A DNA stretch of 64,000 bases from Tolypothrix sp. FACHB-123 (GTDB lineage: Bacteria; Cyanobacteriota; Cyanobacteriia; Cyanobacteriales; Nostocaceae). The position numbers were made by a program, and so were the translations under genes. Shown here in pieces: positions 38,617 to 47,113 of the stretch (the stretch's first letter is position 1; each line of letters starts with the position of its first letter). A model generated the notes under the pieces. It was not told the DNA's origin and ran no database searches. It was given only the letters and a program-made list of their open reading frames with translations. Location of the stretch: contig NZ_JACJRE010000031.1 of NCBI RefSeq assembly GCF_014697075.1, forward strand, positions 36,130-100,129. The letters run 5' to 3'.

Positions 38617-40008
38617 TTAAAACTCCGCATTTTGCGGGGTACGAGGGAAGGGTATGACATCCCGAATATTTCCCATTCCCGTCATAAATTGCACAAGTCT
38701 TTCAAAACCTAAGCCAAAACCTGCATGGGGAACTGTACCGTAACGCCGCAAATCAAGATACCACCACAAATCTTCTGGTTTCATTCCTTGGGATATAACA
38801 CGGCGTTCGAGAACATCTAAACGTTCTTCCCGTTGGGAACCGCCGATGATTTCGCCAATTTTCGGTGCAAGAATATCCATTGCACGCACGGTTTTTTCAT
38901 CATCGCTGAGGCGCATATAAAAAGCTTTGATTTGCGCTGGGTAATCGGTAACAATCACAGGCTTTTTAAACAATTGTTCGGCTAAATAGCGTTCGTGTTC
39001 CGATTGTAAATCTAAGCCCCAACTCACAGGATAATCAAACTTCACATCGGCTTTTTCTAATAGCTTGATGGCATCTGTATAAGTCAGGCGTTCAAATTGA
39101 TTATTAATAATATTTTCGGCTGTTGCTAATACAGAATTATCAATTCGTTGATTGAAAAATTCCATATCTTCTGGACATTTTACCAAGACATATTCAAATA
39201 TATATTTGAGAAACGCCTCAGCTAAATCCATATCCTCTTCTAAATTGCAAAAAGCCATTTCTGGCTCAACCATCCAAAATTCTGCTAAGTGGCGGGAAGT
39301 GTTGGAGTTTTCGGCGCGGAAGGTGGGGCCAAAGGTGTAGACGTTACCAAACGCCATCGCCATGACTTCAGCTTCTAACTGTCCGCTAACGGTTAAATAG
39401 GTGGGTTTACCAAAAAAGTCTTGACTGTAATCTATGGCTTGGTTGTCTGTGCGGGGAATATTTTTTAAATCCAAGCTGGTGACGCTGAAAAGTTCACCTG
39501 CGCCTTCGCAATCGCTAGCGGTGATGATGGGCGTATGTACCCACAAAAAACCTCTTTCTTGGAAAAATTGGTGAATTGCGGCGGAACAAGCGTTACGAAC
39601 GCGAAAAACTGCACCAAAGGAATTAGTACGCGATCGCAAATGTCCGATAGTACGCAAAAATTCAAAAGAGTGGCGTTTCTTTTGCAATGGGTATGTTTCG
39701 GGATCAGCTTCCCCGTAAACTTTCAGCTTCTCGGCTTTGAGTTCAATTCGCTGTCCTTTACCTTGGGAAGCGACTAAAACCCCAGCGACTTCTACCGCCG
39801 CACCTGTATTTAAATTTTTGATAGTAGTTTCGTAATCTGGTACATCCTCGTTAATCACAACTTGTAAATTAGCTAAGGATGAACCATCGTTAATTTCAAT
39901 AAAAGCAAATCCCTTCAACTCGCGTTTTGTCCGCACCCAGCCTTGAACTAAGAGGGACTCATCAGGTTGACTACTACGTAATATTTCTGCAATCCGTCGG
40001 TTCAGCAT
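38617..40008 (-). CDS. asnS: Asparaginyl-tRNA synthetase
   Basis: 463 residues from the ATG at 40008 ([10 protein letters not shown]); the frame extends 19 codons further without family support. An N-terminal OB-fold binds the anticodon (V-Q-G-W-V-R-T-K-R). The class II core has motif 2 ([16 protein letters not shown]) and motif 3 ([11 protein letters not shown]). It charges tRNA-Asn with Asn, so this organism need not rely solely on amidation of Asp-tRNA-Asn. Confidence 0.97.
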   Translation of the reverse strand: MLNRRIAEILRSSQPDESLLVQGWVRTKRELKGFAFIEINDGSSLANLQVVINEDVPDYETTIKNLNTGAAVEVAGVLVASQGKGQRIELKAEKLKVYGEADPETYPLQKKRHSFEFLRTIGHLRSRTNSFGAVFRVRNACSAAIHQFFQERGFLWVHTPIITASDCEGAGELFSVTSLDLKNIPRTDNQAIDYSQDFFGKPTYLTVSGQLEAEVMAMAFGNVYTFGPTFRAENSNTSRHLAEFWMVEPEMAFCNLEEDMDLAEAFLKYIFEYVLVKCPEDMEFFNQRIDNSVLATAENIINNQFERLTYTDAIKLLEKADVKFDYPVSWGLDLQSEHERYLAEQLFKKPVIVTDYPAQIKAFYMRLSDDEKTVRAMDILAPKIGEIIGGSQREERLDVLERRVISQGMKPEDLWWYLDLRRYGTVPHAGFGLGFERLVQFMTGMGNIRDVIPFPRTPQNAEF

Positions 40009-40145
40009 CTTATACAACTTATTTTTAGCAACGTCAAGAATACGGAGATGAGGAAATCTTAACAATTATCCCCAGCTAAAATCATGCCACCTGCGACAAC
40101 AGGAAACCCGCGCAACACAGTGACTACAAAATTGTCCGCTGGAGA

Positions 40146-40514
40146 TCATCTTACGCAGGACTTTAATATCCAGCCTATGATAACGCCCATTCCTCCAAAG
40201 CGGACGGCTTGCCAGAAAGGTTTCTTGAAACTACGCCAAGAAAATAACTGGCTTTCTAGATTTATTTCTAGCACTTCCAACTGCTGTTTAATCTGCCGTA
40301 ACTCGGCTTTGATTTCGGAGGTGGGGTTTTTAGATTGCTGTAAGTCTTGACGACGCTGTTGTAGTTGTAATTTATGTTCGCGATCGCTTTCTACTTGAGT
40401 GTAACGTTCTTTTAAGGAGACAAGCGATCGCTCTACTTCTTGCAGTTCTTGTGCAAATTCTGAGTCGGAATGTTCCTCTGGCGAAGAATGAGAAAACTGT
40501 TGAGGCGGCTTCAT
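40146..40514 (-). CDS. Small coiled-coil membrane-anchored protein, unknown
   Basis: 122 residues from the ATG at 40514 (M-K-P-P-Q-Q-F). Residues about 25-95 are a Glu/Gln/Leu-rich coiled coil. The C-terminus has one short hydrophobic segment (F-G-G-M-G-V-I-I-G-W-I-L) preceded by aromatic/basic residues, a tail anchor. The longer start at 40553 is less likely. It faces a plus-strand small gene. No family recognised. Confidence 0.65.
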   Translation of the reverse strand: MKPPQQFSHSSPEEHSDSEFAQELQEVERSLVSLKERYTQVESDREHKLQLQQRRQDLQQSKNPTSEIKAELRQIKQQLEVLEINLESQLFSWRSFKKPFWQAVRFGGMGVIIGWILKSCVR

Positions 40515-40630
40515 TTTGCAATAGTAAACTATGATTAAATGTGAGTCTGCCAATAGTCAATAGCCTAAATTTAGACTATCGACTCACTCAGAACTTAGCA
40601 CTCAGCATTTAGTACTCAGCACTTAGAGTC

Positions 40631-40921
40631 ATGTCTCAACCTACCCAGCTGCCCAAAACCAGTCAACTGAATGAATTTAGCACTTTGGAACTAGCCCAAG
40701 CGCTTATGGAGAGGCTCAGCATTTCCCCTAATGATTGGCATCGCCTCAAGTCTAACCGCAATTCTCGCGCACGAGAACAAGCAGCAGCCGCAATTGTCTT
40801 TCTTTTAAAAGATCAACCACAAGAAGCACTCGCTAGATTAGAACAAGCCACTGGTTGGTTAGATCGTTCTATTTCCGCACCCCCCTGTCCGAGTCATGGG
40901 GAGAAGAAGTCAGCCGAATAA
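40631..40921 (+). CDS. Small conserved cyanobacterial protein (DUF6439-like)
   Basis: 96 residues, all-helical and soluble: L-S-T-type segment F-S-T-L-E-L-A-Q-A-L, D-W-H-R-L-K-S-N-R, A-A-A-A-I-V-F-L-L-K, and the end T-G-W-L-D-R-S-I-S-A-P-P-C-P. The pattern fits the DUF6439 family of cyanobacteria as I recall it. Function unknown. The start is preceded by a CACTCAGAACTTAGCACTCAG repeat with no strong ribosome-binding site. Confidence 0.75.
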   Translation: MSQPTQLPKTSQLNEFSTLELAQALMERLSISPNDWHRLKSNRNSRAREQAAAAIVFLLKDQPQEALARLEQATGWLDRSISAPPCPSHGEKKSAE

Positions 40922-40994
40922 GGGCGCAGAGGAAGCAGAGGAAGCAGAGGGGATGAAGGAGACAAGACAAAAATATCAATTTCCAAATCCTTCC

Positions 40995-41450
40995 CTATCG
41001 ACGCAGAGATAGCCGAGGTCGAGTTTCTAGCTGTTTGCAAAGTCTTAATTCTGTGCCTTTGCGGTTCCATTCTACCTGATCGAAAATTTGATGGAGAAGA
41101 CAAAGGCCTCGACCACTTTCTGCTTCGTCTGGTGGCAGATAGTCTACTGGATCGGTATCACAATCAGCATCAGCAGCGGGTGCAAAGCCTCTGCCTTGGT
41201 CTGATATTACCCACCAATATTGATTATCTATTAACGAAAAGCGAACTACAACTGTTTTACTAGGATCGAGATTATTGCCATGTTTGGCTGCGTTTACTAG
41301 AGCTTCTTGCAGCCCAAGGCGCAGTTCTGCTTGTAGTTGTTCGGGAATTTCTGCCAAGAGTAAATCTAAGATGGGACACAGGTACAGAGTTGAGGCAAAA
41401 CTAATAGTGCCCCAATAACGTCCAACTGGACGGAGCGAGATGGTAATCAC
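40995..41450 (-). CDS. RsbW-like anti-sigma factor kinase/ATP-binding protein
   Basis: 151 residues with a GHKL ATPase fold: N-box E-A-L-V-N-A-A-K-H-G-N, G1 D-Q-G-R-G-F, G2 E-S-G-R-G-L-C-L-L. It lacks a dimerisation His domain, so it belongs to the RsbW/SpoIIAB-type Ser kinases that bind sigma or anti-anti-sigma proteins. The start is GTG at 41450 with no clear ribosome-binding site. No partner STAS protein is adjacent. Confidence 0.85.
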   Translation of the reverse strand: MITISLRPVGRYWGTISFASTLYLCPILDLLLAEIPEQLQAELRLGLQEALVNAAKHGNNLDPSKTVVVRFSLIDNQYWWVISDQGRGFAPAADADCDTDPVDYLPPDEAESGRGLCLLHQIFDQVEWNRKGTELRLCKQLETRPRLSLRR

Positions 41451-41874
41451 AAGAGAAACCCCATAGCTTTCAGTTAGCTAGACATCAGTTTGCTATTCAG
41501 GCACCCTGATAAAAGTTGAGGTGGTCATGTTGCCTTCAAACTTGCGTCTTTAAAACTAAATATTGAAAATGCTAGGGAGCATGGACTCCATTTATGAATG
41601 GTGATTGCTGAATATTTAAATCGGCTCAGAGAAAACTCTAAATACAGTCAGGAACTAAAAAATGCTGGGATTTATAAATAGCATTTTATGTTCTGTCTGC
41701 GGGTCGATTTGCCATTGAAACAATCTGTTTCATAATTTTTAGAGCCTATGCAACTTCAGTTTTTTAAAGAAATTCAAACTTATTTTTAGCTTAATTCAAT
41801 TTTAGCATTTTTACTATGCAATAGACTACAAATTTAAAATTTGAGTTTTTTGTCAAGATGGTAGTACCCCTGTT
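41451..41874. other. Intergenic region rlmD-RsbW-like gene
   Basis: 424 bases, AT-rich, no gene. A weak hairpin AAAATGCT/AGCATTTT (41659-41666 and 41680-41687) could end rlmD transcription. Confidence 0.4.
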
Positions 41875-43242
41875 TTAATGTGATAACACAAGAAATGCCG
41901 CTGCTTCTACATGAGAAGTTTGGGGGAAGAAATCCGCTGGCTGTACTCGTTTGAGCGTATAAAGCTTATCTTGGCAAAGTAATTGCAAGTCACGAGCTAG
42001 GGTAGATACTTTACAGCTGACGTAAACAATTCGGTATGGTTTCACTTGCCGTAAAGTTTCAATGACAGAGCGATCGCATCCTTTTCGGGGCGGATCAAGT
42101 AATACCACATCTGGTACATTTTCCATCTGTGGCAGCAATTTTTCTACTGCCCCAGTGTGGAAGCTGACATTATTAATTCCATTGCATTGCGCATTCAAAA
42201 TTGCTTGTTGTACTGCCTCTGGCTGTACTTCTAGCCCGGTTGCCAAACGGACTTGTTTCGCCAAGGGCAAAGTTAAAGTGCCAATTCCACAGTAGGCATC
42301 CACCAACACCTCATACCCTTGGAGATTCAGCTCTGACTGAATTACTCCCAACAGTGCCTCTGCTGTTTCAGTATAAACCTGAAAAAACGTATCGGGTAGT
42401 ATTTGGAATTCTAAATCAGCAAATTTTTCTCGCAAATATGCCATACCCGCAATACAGCGAGTCTCCCGGCCAAAAATTGCATTTGTGCGTGCAGAGTTGC
42501 GATTTAAGGACACTCCCACCAATTTGGGGTAGCGTTTTAACCATTCTTGGGCTTGGGCTTCGATTCCTGGTAAATTCCAGTCTTTGACAACCAAAGTCAG
42601 CAATATTTCCCCTGTACGCCGCCCAATACGTAACCCAAGATGGCGAATTTGCCCTTGGTGGCGTTGTTCGTGATAAATTTGCCAACCTCGATTTTGAATA
42701 TCTTGCTTAACTTCCGCCAGTATGGGATTTAATCGCGAATCTTGGACGGGACATTGATTTAAGTTAATTAAATGGTGGCTAGCTTTTTGGTAGTAACCAG
42801 CTTGTACCTGTCCTGTAGCTGATTTATCTAGGGGATATGTAGCTTTGTTGCGATATCCCAAATCAGAGGGCGGGATCAGTACAGGATCTACGGGTGGTTG
42901 TTTAAACCCACCAATGCGTTCCAAGGCTTGAATAACTTGATTGCGCTTGGCCGCTAATTGAAACTCATAATTAATATGTTGCCATTGGCAGCCGCCACAT
43001 TTATCAGCCACAATGCAACTAGGTCGTTGACGGTGGGGCGATGGTTGCAATAACTGTTGCAACTTACCATGAGCGTATTTCGGTTTAACATGTACCAACC
43101 GCACGATCGCGCGATCGCCTGGCACAGTATCAGGAATAAAAACTACGCGATCATCATATCTGCCGACACCATCACCAGTGTCGCTCAAATCCGCGATCGT
43201 CACTTCAATTAATTCACCCTGTTGCCAAATTGTATTAGTCAT
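41875..43242 (-). CDS. rlmD: 23S rRNA (uracil-C5)-methyltransferase, RlmD/TrmA family
   Basis: 455 residues. An N-terminal TRAM domain (about 8-60) is followed by the 4Fe-4S motif (Cys76, Cys82, Cys85, and Cys in N-Q-C-P-V), the SAM site D-A-Y-C-G-I-G-T-L-T-L and the catalytic region D-P-P-R-K-G-C-D..Y-V-S-C. The residue after the catalytic Cys is Lys rather than the usual Asn. RlmD or RlmCD specificity cannot be told apart. The start codon ATGACTAAT is part of a TGACTAA repeat tract. Confidence 0.92.
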   Translation of the reverse strand: MTNTIWQQGELIEVTIADLSDTGDGVGRYDDRVVFIPDTVPGDRAIVRLVHVKPKYAHGKLQQLLQPSPHRQRPSCIVADKCGGCQWQHINYEFQLAAKRNQVIQALERIGGFKQPPVDPVLIPPSDLGYRNKATYPLDKSATGQVQAGYYQKASHHLINLNQCPVQDSRLNPILAEVKQDIQNRGWQIYHEQRHQGQIRHLGLRIGRRTGEILLTLVVKDWNLPGIEAQAQEWLKRYPKLVGVSLNRNSARTNAIFGRETRCIAGMAYLREKFADLEFQILPDTFFQVYTETAEALLGVIQSELNLQGYEVLVDAYCGIGTLTLPLAKQVRLATGLEVQPEAVQQAILNAQCNGINNVSFHTGAVEKLLPQMENVPDVVLLDPPRKGCDRSVIETLRQVKPYRIVYVSCKVSTLARDLQLLCQDKLYTLKRVQPADFFPQTSHVEAAAFLVLSH

Positions 43243-43400
43243 TAGTCAGTTGTCAGTTATCAGTTGTTGGGTATGGGGCATCCCTTCTCTGCGAGACGCT
43301 ACGCGTAGCTTGCTTCCCGTAGGGTACGGCTTCGCTCAGGGCGAGTGGGCATTGGGAATTTATCTATTTCTGCTGTCCCCCTGCTCCCTGCTCCCTGCTG
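43236..43400. repeat. Heptamer tract and GACGCTACGCG-type dispersed repeat
   Basis: TTAGTCATTAGTCAGTTGTCAGTTATCAGTTG (43236-43266) leads into CTGCGAGACGCTACGCGTAGC and GCTTCCCGTAGGGTACGGC, both inverted-repeat-rich blocks common in Nostocales, then CCCTGCTCCCTGCTCCCTGC. Confidence 0.8.
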
Positions 43401-43522
43401 TCTTGCTCCCCGATTTACATTTTCAATCGTGTAATTTCAATACATACCGGCTTTTAGCCCTTCACTTGTGTACCTCAGAGTCGTTAAACTAGCAAATAAT
43501 ATTTCGCGTGATTGCAATAATC

Positions 43523-44008
43523 ATGACTGTAATTAGCCAAGTTATTCTCCAAGCCGACGACGAACTGCGTTATCCCAGCAGTGGTGAACTAAAAAGCATC
43601 CAAGCTTTTATGCAAACCGGTGCAAAGCGCACAAGGATTGCTAGCACCCTAGCTGAGAACGAAAAAAAGATTGTTCAGGAAGCAACCAAACAATTATGGC
43701 AGAAGCGTCCTGACTTTATCTCTCCTGGTGGCAACGCTTACGGCGAACGTCAGCGTTCTCTATGTATTCGTGACTTTGGCTGGTATTTGCGCCTGATTAC
43801 CTATGGCGTACTTGCTGGCGACAAAGAGCCAATTGAAAAAATCGGTTTAATTGGTGTGCGGGAAATGTACAATTCACTGGGCGTTCCCGTACCTGGAATG
43901 GTAGAAGCGATCGCTTCTCTCAAAAAAGCCTCCCTTGACTTACTTAGTGCAGAAGATGCGGCAGAAGCAGCACCATACTTTGATTACATTATTCAAGCGA
44001 TGTCTTGA
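43523..44008 (+). CDS. apcD: Allophycocyanin-B alpha subunit
   Basis: 161 residues of the phycobiliprotein family. Cys81 ([11 protein letters not shown]) would carry phycocyanobilin. The sequence follows ApcD ([18 protein letters not shown]) rather than ApcA. It is a terminal emitter of the phycobilisome core, passing energy chiefly toward photosystem I. The ATG at 43523 is the family start. It stands apart from the apcA/B operon, as usual for apcD. Confidence 0.96.
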   Translation: MTVISQVILQADDELRYPSSGELKSIQAFMQTGAKRTRIASTLAENEKKIVQEATKQLWQKRPDFISPGGNAYGERQRSLCIRDFGWYLRLITYGVLAGDKEPIEKIGLIGVREMYNSLGVPVPGMVEAIASLKKASLDLLSAEDAAEAAPYFDYIIQAMS

Positions 44009-44237
44009 TACAAAGTGTGCGCGCTTTCAAGTAGTGGACTTTTTATCTACTGAGCGTGAGTGCTAAATCTCAGTACTCAAAATCGATAACATTTCCAATT
44101 TGATCATACTATCCCCACAACAGGTTGTGGCTCTGGCAAATTCTCTGTCAAGTTATCAACCATTTGTGGGGAAATTTTATGCTTAGTCAACGGTCAACCG
44201 TCAACTGACAACTGACAACTGACCAAACAACAAAAAA
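44009..44237. other. Gap after apcD with short hairpin and repeats
   Basis: A CCACAAC-A-GGTTGTGG hairpin is present near 44114-44129 (possible apcD terminator, no T-run), then GTCAACTGACAACTGACAACTGACC heptamers near 44199-44224. No gene. Confidence 0.5.
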
Positions 44238-44265
44238 CCGACAGTCTTCGATAAAAGACTGTCGG
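44238..44265 (-). terminator. Strong intrinsic terminator for leftward transcription
   Basis: CCGACAGTCTT (44238-44248) pairs perfectly with AAGACTGTCGG (44255-44265), loop of 6. On the minus strand it is followed by TTTTTT. On the plus strand only A precedes it and no T follows, so it acts on a minus-strand transcript, yet no minus-strand gene is annotated to its right until 46147. Confidence 0.85.
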
Positions 44266-44490
44266 CAAATATTGTGTTCCCTATTAATGACTCGGCTAGA
44301 GTTCAGTTATAAGGAAGTATTGCAGCTTGCTCTTGGTTGAGAGACGATCTTAATCATGAGTGCTTGTGATTGTTATCACTGGATGGTCACAGCCCGCCTG
44401 TATCTGTTTAAGCAATTTCTTGCGATTCCAAGGAAAAAGCACATCGCAGCGATAGGAACTGTAATTTAAGTCACACAGTCTTACATTATG
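44238..44490 (-). ncRNA. Candidate non-coding RNA ending at the 44238 terminator
   Basis: The 250 bases right of the terminator have no open frame of note on the minus strand, but contain local pairing (GTGA-TAACAA-TCAC, and CTATCGCTGCGATG) and a palindromic TTACAT-T-ATGTAA (about 44481-44493) at the far end that could carry a promoter. Size and structure would suit a regulatory RNA. I do not recognise it as 6S, tmRNA, Yfr or RNase P RNA with confidence. Confidence 0.35.
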
Positions 44491-44515
44491 TAAACATCAA
44501 TTTAGATTCAGGATT

Positions 44516-45178
44516 ATGCATCTTTATCCTAAAAATATCCTGATTGGAGCAATCCTATTGACATCATCTTTGGGTTGTACAGCGCCAATCAATAACCAAC
44601 TGTCCTCAGATGCTAGTGTTTCACCTACACCTACTGGGCTTCAAACCAGTTATAACTCAACCAGCAATAGACCAGCCACTAAAACTGCCACTATTACTGT
44701 AGAAGGGGAAAAAGTTCCCGTTACGCTCAAACTGTATGACCAATACAGCGACTTATTTACCACCTACTTTCCTGACAAAGAATTGATAGCTGAAGGTTTG
44801 AGTTCTGGTGAAGGTACAGGAGTCAAGTTTATTGCGAATTTTGGCGGTAGCAGAAATGATAACGCTTATGTTCACATTGCTTTTTTAAATGATGTCAAAA
44901 CATTGGATCAGTTAAAAAGCTTTGTCAATGGACAAAATGGTTTAATTGCTACTAATAAATGGCAGGTGGTGAGCCGAGAACAAAGCGTTACCTATCCTTG
45001 GGCGAAAGAAAAAATTGTTTTCAATCAAGGTAAAGATATTGTAGGAAATGTTTACATTGGTCAGCAAAATGATAAAGTTTTCTATGTCATTACCCAGTTC
45101 CCAGTAGAATATGGTGATGGCTTTCCACCAAGGGCTAATTTGATTTTGGAGAATCTGCAAGCTACTAGTGTGAAATAA
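44516..45178 (+). CDS. Predicted lipoprotein, function unknown
   Basis: 220 residues. A signal peptide with lipobox L-T-S-S-L-G-C (Cys21) is followed by a Ser/Thr-rich linker (25-58) and a mixed alpha/beta domain (E-G-E-K-V-P-V-T-L-K-L-Y; G-V-K-F-I-A-N-F-G-G; P-V-E-Y-G-D-G-F-P-P). Expected on the periplasmic side of a membrane. It ends 80 bases before a strong hairpin. No named domain recognised. Confidence 0.8.
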   Translation: MHLYPKNILIGAILLTSSLGCTAPINNQLSSDASVSPTPTGLQTSYNSTSNRPATKTATITVEGEKVPVTLKLYDQYSDLFTTYFPDKELIAEGLSSGEGTGVKFIANFGGSRNDNAYVHIAFLNDVKTLDQLKSFVNGQNGLIATNKWQVVSREQSVTYPWAKEKIVFNQGKDIVGNVYIGQQNDKVFYVITQFPVEYGDGFPPRANLILENLQATSVK

Positions 45179-45259
45179 ATTATGCCGCCAAGATGGAAAT
45201 TTTATCTAAATATTATTTGGAGCAATTTCAAATAATATTTGTTTGGGTCTAATCAATTG

Positions 45260-45296
45260 ATGCTTAATACCATAACAATGTTGTGGTATTAAGCAT
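45260..45296 (+). terminator. Terminator of the lipoprotein gene
   Basis: ATGCTTAATACCA (45260-45272) pairs perfectly with TGGTATTAAGCAT (45284-45296); the inner bases extend the stem. CTGTTGCATTTTTATTT follows. Confidence 0.7.
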
Positions 45297-45414
45297 CTGT
45301 TGCATTTTTATTTCAAATTAAAAACTTTAAACAGTAGATTTATCGTCCATATTCCTTTAAGATTTGCTTAATTTAATCCGAAAATTGGTGAAGAGAGATT
45401 AACTAGCAATAGAG

Positions 45415-46143
45415 ATGATGAATCAACTGAAGGCTTGCACCTTAACGTTTTTACTGGCTGGATTTGTTTTTCCCCAACAGAGTCTTGCTGCTAATGTACC
45501 ACCGCTTTCAAACCAGCTTAAACAAGTAATCCAGTGGTTTACCGGAAAATTTGATAATTCTCAAAATGTAGCCAGCAATCCAGCAATACCATTGATTAAT
45601 ATGCGGAATTGTTCAGTGCAATTAGCTGGTGGTGGGACTGATGGTACAGAAAGTGTTTATTTGGAACAGCAAAGTCCTGTATTTAACCGAGTCCGTTTTT
45701 ATTCCTTTGGCTTAGGCAGTGGTACGATTAACTTGGGTATTCGTAGCTTTATCAATTCCAGCAGTTTGAGTGGAATTTGCGATCGCCCTCCATCCCAAAG
45801 AATTATTAGCCAGAATAATCTTGCTGCTGCTGTTTGTAGTGTCAATCTCACCTATGAACCAAATCGCTATGTGGGAAATAATGCACCAGCAGGTTGTCCA
45901 ACAATCACTGGCGGTAAGGTGGTATCCGACATTTCTATTCAAGCTAACAGCATCAACTCGTTAGACCAAATTTTTAACAGCAGTGGTCAGTTGTTGGTTG
46001 CTACCCCTATAACTTTTAAGCGCGTAGCTACGGTTCCTGAGTCTTCACCTTTAGCCGGATTTGCGATCGCCGGTGCTGGCTTAATATTCCTAAACAGGAA
46101 AAAGCAAGCGGGAAACAAGGTTAAATCAGTTAAACAATCATAA
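45415..46143 (+). CDS. CpcT/CpeT-like protein with signal peptide and PEP-CTERM anchor
   Basis: 242 residues. The signal peptide (1-26, ending S-L-A-A) is followed by a domain whose start (L-K-Q-V-I-Q-W-F-T-G-K-F-D-N-S-Q..Y-L-E-Q-Q) matches the CpcT/CpeT chromophore-lyase family. The C-terminus has a PEP-CTERM-like signal: V-P-E-S-S-P-L-A-G, a hydrophobic stretch, then R-K-K. CpcT/CpeT enzymes attach bilins to phycobiliproteins in the cytoplasm, so a secreted, sorted relative must do something else or bind another ligand. Two ATGs at 45415 and 45418 are equivalent. Confidence 0.8.
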   Translation: MMNQLKACTLTFLLAGFVFPQQSLAANVPPLSNQLKQVIQWFTGKFDNSQNVASNPAIPLINMRNCSVQLAGGGTDGTESVYLEQQSPVFNRVRFYSFGLGSGTINLGIRSFINSSSLSGICDRPPSQRIISQNNLAAAVCSVNLTYEPNRYVGNNAPAGCPTITGGKVVSDISIQANSINSLDQIFNSSGQLLVATPITFKRVATVPESSPLAGFAIAGAGLIFLNRKKQAGNKVKSVKQS

Positions 46144-46146
46144 AAA

Positions 46147-46215
46147 TCAAGGGTGCTGATGCACCCTGTTATTTTTGTAAAGTTGTAAGACTTCTTCTAA
46201 AGTCAGATAGCGCAT
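46147..46215 (-). pseudogene. Remnant of a Doc-type toxin start
   Basis: Overlapping the antitoxin stop (TAATG), an ATG at 46215 opens M-R-Y-L-T-L-E-E-V-L-Q-L-Y, which is the family start of death-on-curing (Doc/Fic) toxins. The frame then stops after about 22 codons, inside the terminator of the neighbouring gene. The Fic motif is gone. This looks like a toxin deleted after its first exon-sized piece. Confidence 0.5.
46151..46176 (+). terminator. Terminator of the CpcT-like gene
   Basis: GGGTGC (46151-46156) and GCACCC (46161-46166) form a stem with a TGAT loop, followed by TGTTATTTTT. It starts 8 bases after the stop. Confidence 0.8.
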
Positions 46216-46412
46216 TATGCTAGCCGCTTGTACAGTTCAACATTTTTATTGAGTACGTATTCCATCGCCTCAGAAAATGATGTTTCTGGTTGATTGAGCA
46301 ATTCTTCAACACTCATTAACACTAATTCTTCTACTGATATACCAAGACGAGTAGCTTTTTGTTGTAACTTCAGCAAATGCTCATCGGGAATGTTGATTGT
46401 AATGGTATTCAT
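46215..46412 (-). CDS. Ribbon-helix-helix antitoxin-like protein (orphan)
   Basis: 65 residues. The N-terminal ribbon I-T-I-N-I-P-D-E-H-L and helix L-L-K-L-Q-Q-K-A..G-I-S-V-E-E-L fit a CopG/Phd-like antitoxin partner of Doc toxins. The C-terminus (E-T-S-F-S-E-A-M-E-Y-V-L-N-K-N) would wrap the toxin. The toxin gene that should overlap its stop is reduced to a remnant, so this is an orphan antitoxin. Confidence 0.7.
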   Translation of the reverse strand: MNTITINIPDEHLLKLQQKATRLGISVEELVLMSVEELLNQPETSFSEAMEYVLNKNVELYKRLA

Positions 46413-46654
46413 GGTTTGATCTGAGGCTTGAAGATACCATTACTGTAGCACTGTAACTTATATCCCAAAAGCGCGATCGCACTTTTGGGAGTTTAGATAT
46501 GAGAAAGCGATCGCATCGAAATTATTGATGACTGCCAAATATTTCAGCAATTTATTTTTGGGTTTCTGGATTCAGGATAAGTTTGAGGGTGCATTCGCCA
46601 CTTTTTCAATTAATTGAACCATTGCCTTTAACATTGGTAATCATACATTCATGT

Positions 46655-46909
46655 TCATGATTTTTGATTTTGTGACTTAAACCTACCTGCAATAAACTCT
46701 CGCTTATTTAAATGTTTAGTCTTACGTTTGGTAACTCGCTTTCGCCACATATAGAAACTGGATTCTTTCATTTGCTGCCGCATTAAGACAATTACCTCTT
46801 TCTCTTTTAGCCCAAACTGAGTTTCAATAACATCAAAAGGTGTTCTATCTTCCCATGCCATTTCAATGATGCGATCAATAGTTTGCGGATCAAAATTTGG
46901 TAACTTCAT
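46655..46909 (-). CDS. TIGR03643/DUF2805 family protein
   Basis: 84 residues, basic. The pattern I-D-R-I-I-E-M-A-W-E-D-R-T-P-F-D-V-I, F-G-L-K-E-K-E-V-I, then S-S-F-Y-M-W-R-K-R-V-T-K-R-K-T-K-H fits this small conserved family of unknown function. The Arg/Lys-rich tail suggests nucleic-acid contact. It is divergent from purL. Confidence 0.85.
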   Translation of the reverse strand: MKLPNFDPQTIDRIIEMAWEDRTPFDVIETQFGLKEKEVIVLMRQQMKESSFYMWRKRVTKRKTKHLNKREFIAGRFKSQNQKS

Positions 46910-46965
46910 GATGAGAGCTTGTCAGATCAATTCGAGCTATATCTATTTTACTTGAGGAAGCATAG

Positions 46966-47083
46966 GGAGTAAGCAAGGGACAGCTTGGTCAGCGTCTTGG
47001 CGCTACTGGCGAACTTCTCGGTTTAACCCAAGAGCAATTTATTGATCAGTTACCTGCATTTGCATCATTTAAACCGATAGAAT
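46966..47083 (+). pseudogene. Possible 3' remnant of an unidentified gene
   Basis: A stop-free stretch without a start codon reads G-Q-L-G-Q-R-L-G-A-T-G-E-L-L-G-L-T-Q-E-Q then [15 protein letters not shown] and a stop, 30 bases before purL. The composition looks like a real protein C-terminus, but I cannot name it. Confidence 0.25.
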
Positions 47084-47113
47084 AATTCTCTGTCCTTTTG
47101 GTGCATTATTTCC

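Noticed and set aside
44238-44265. Terminator of apcD
   Set aside because: The hairpin has its T-tract on the minus strand only and is 230 bases from the apcD stop.
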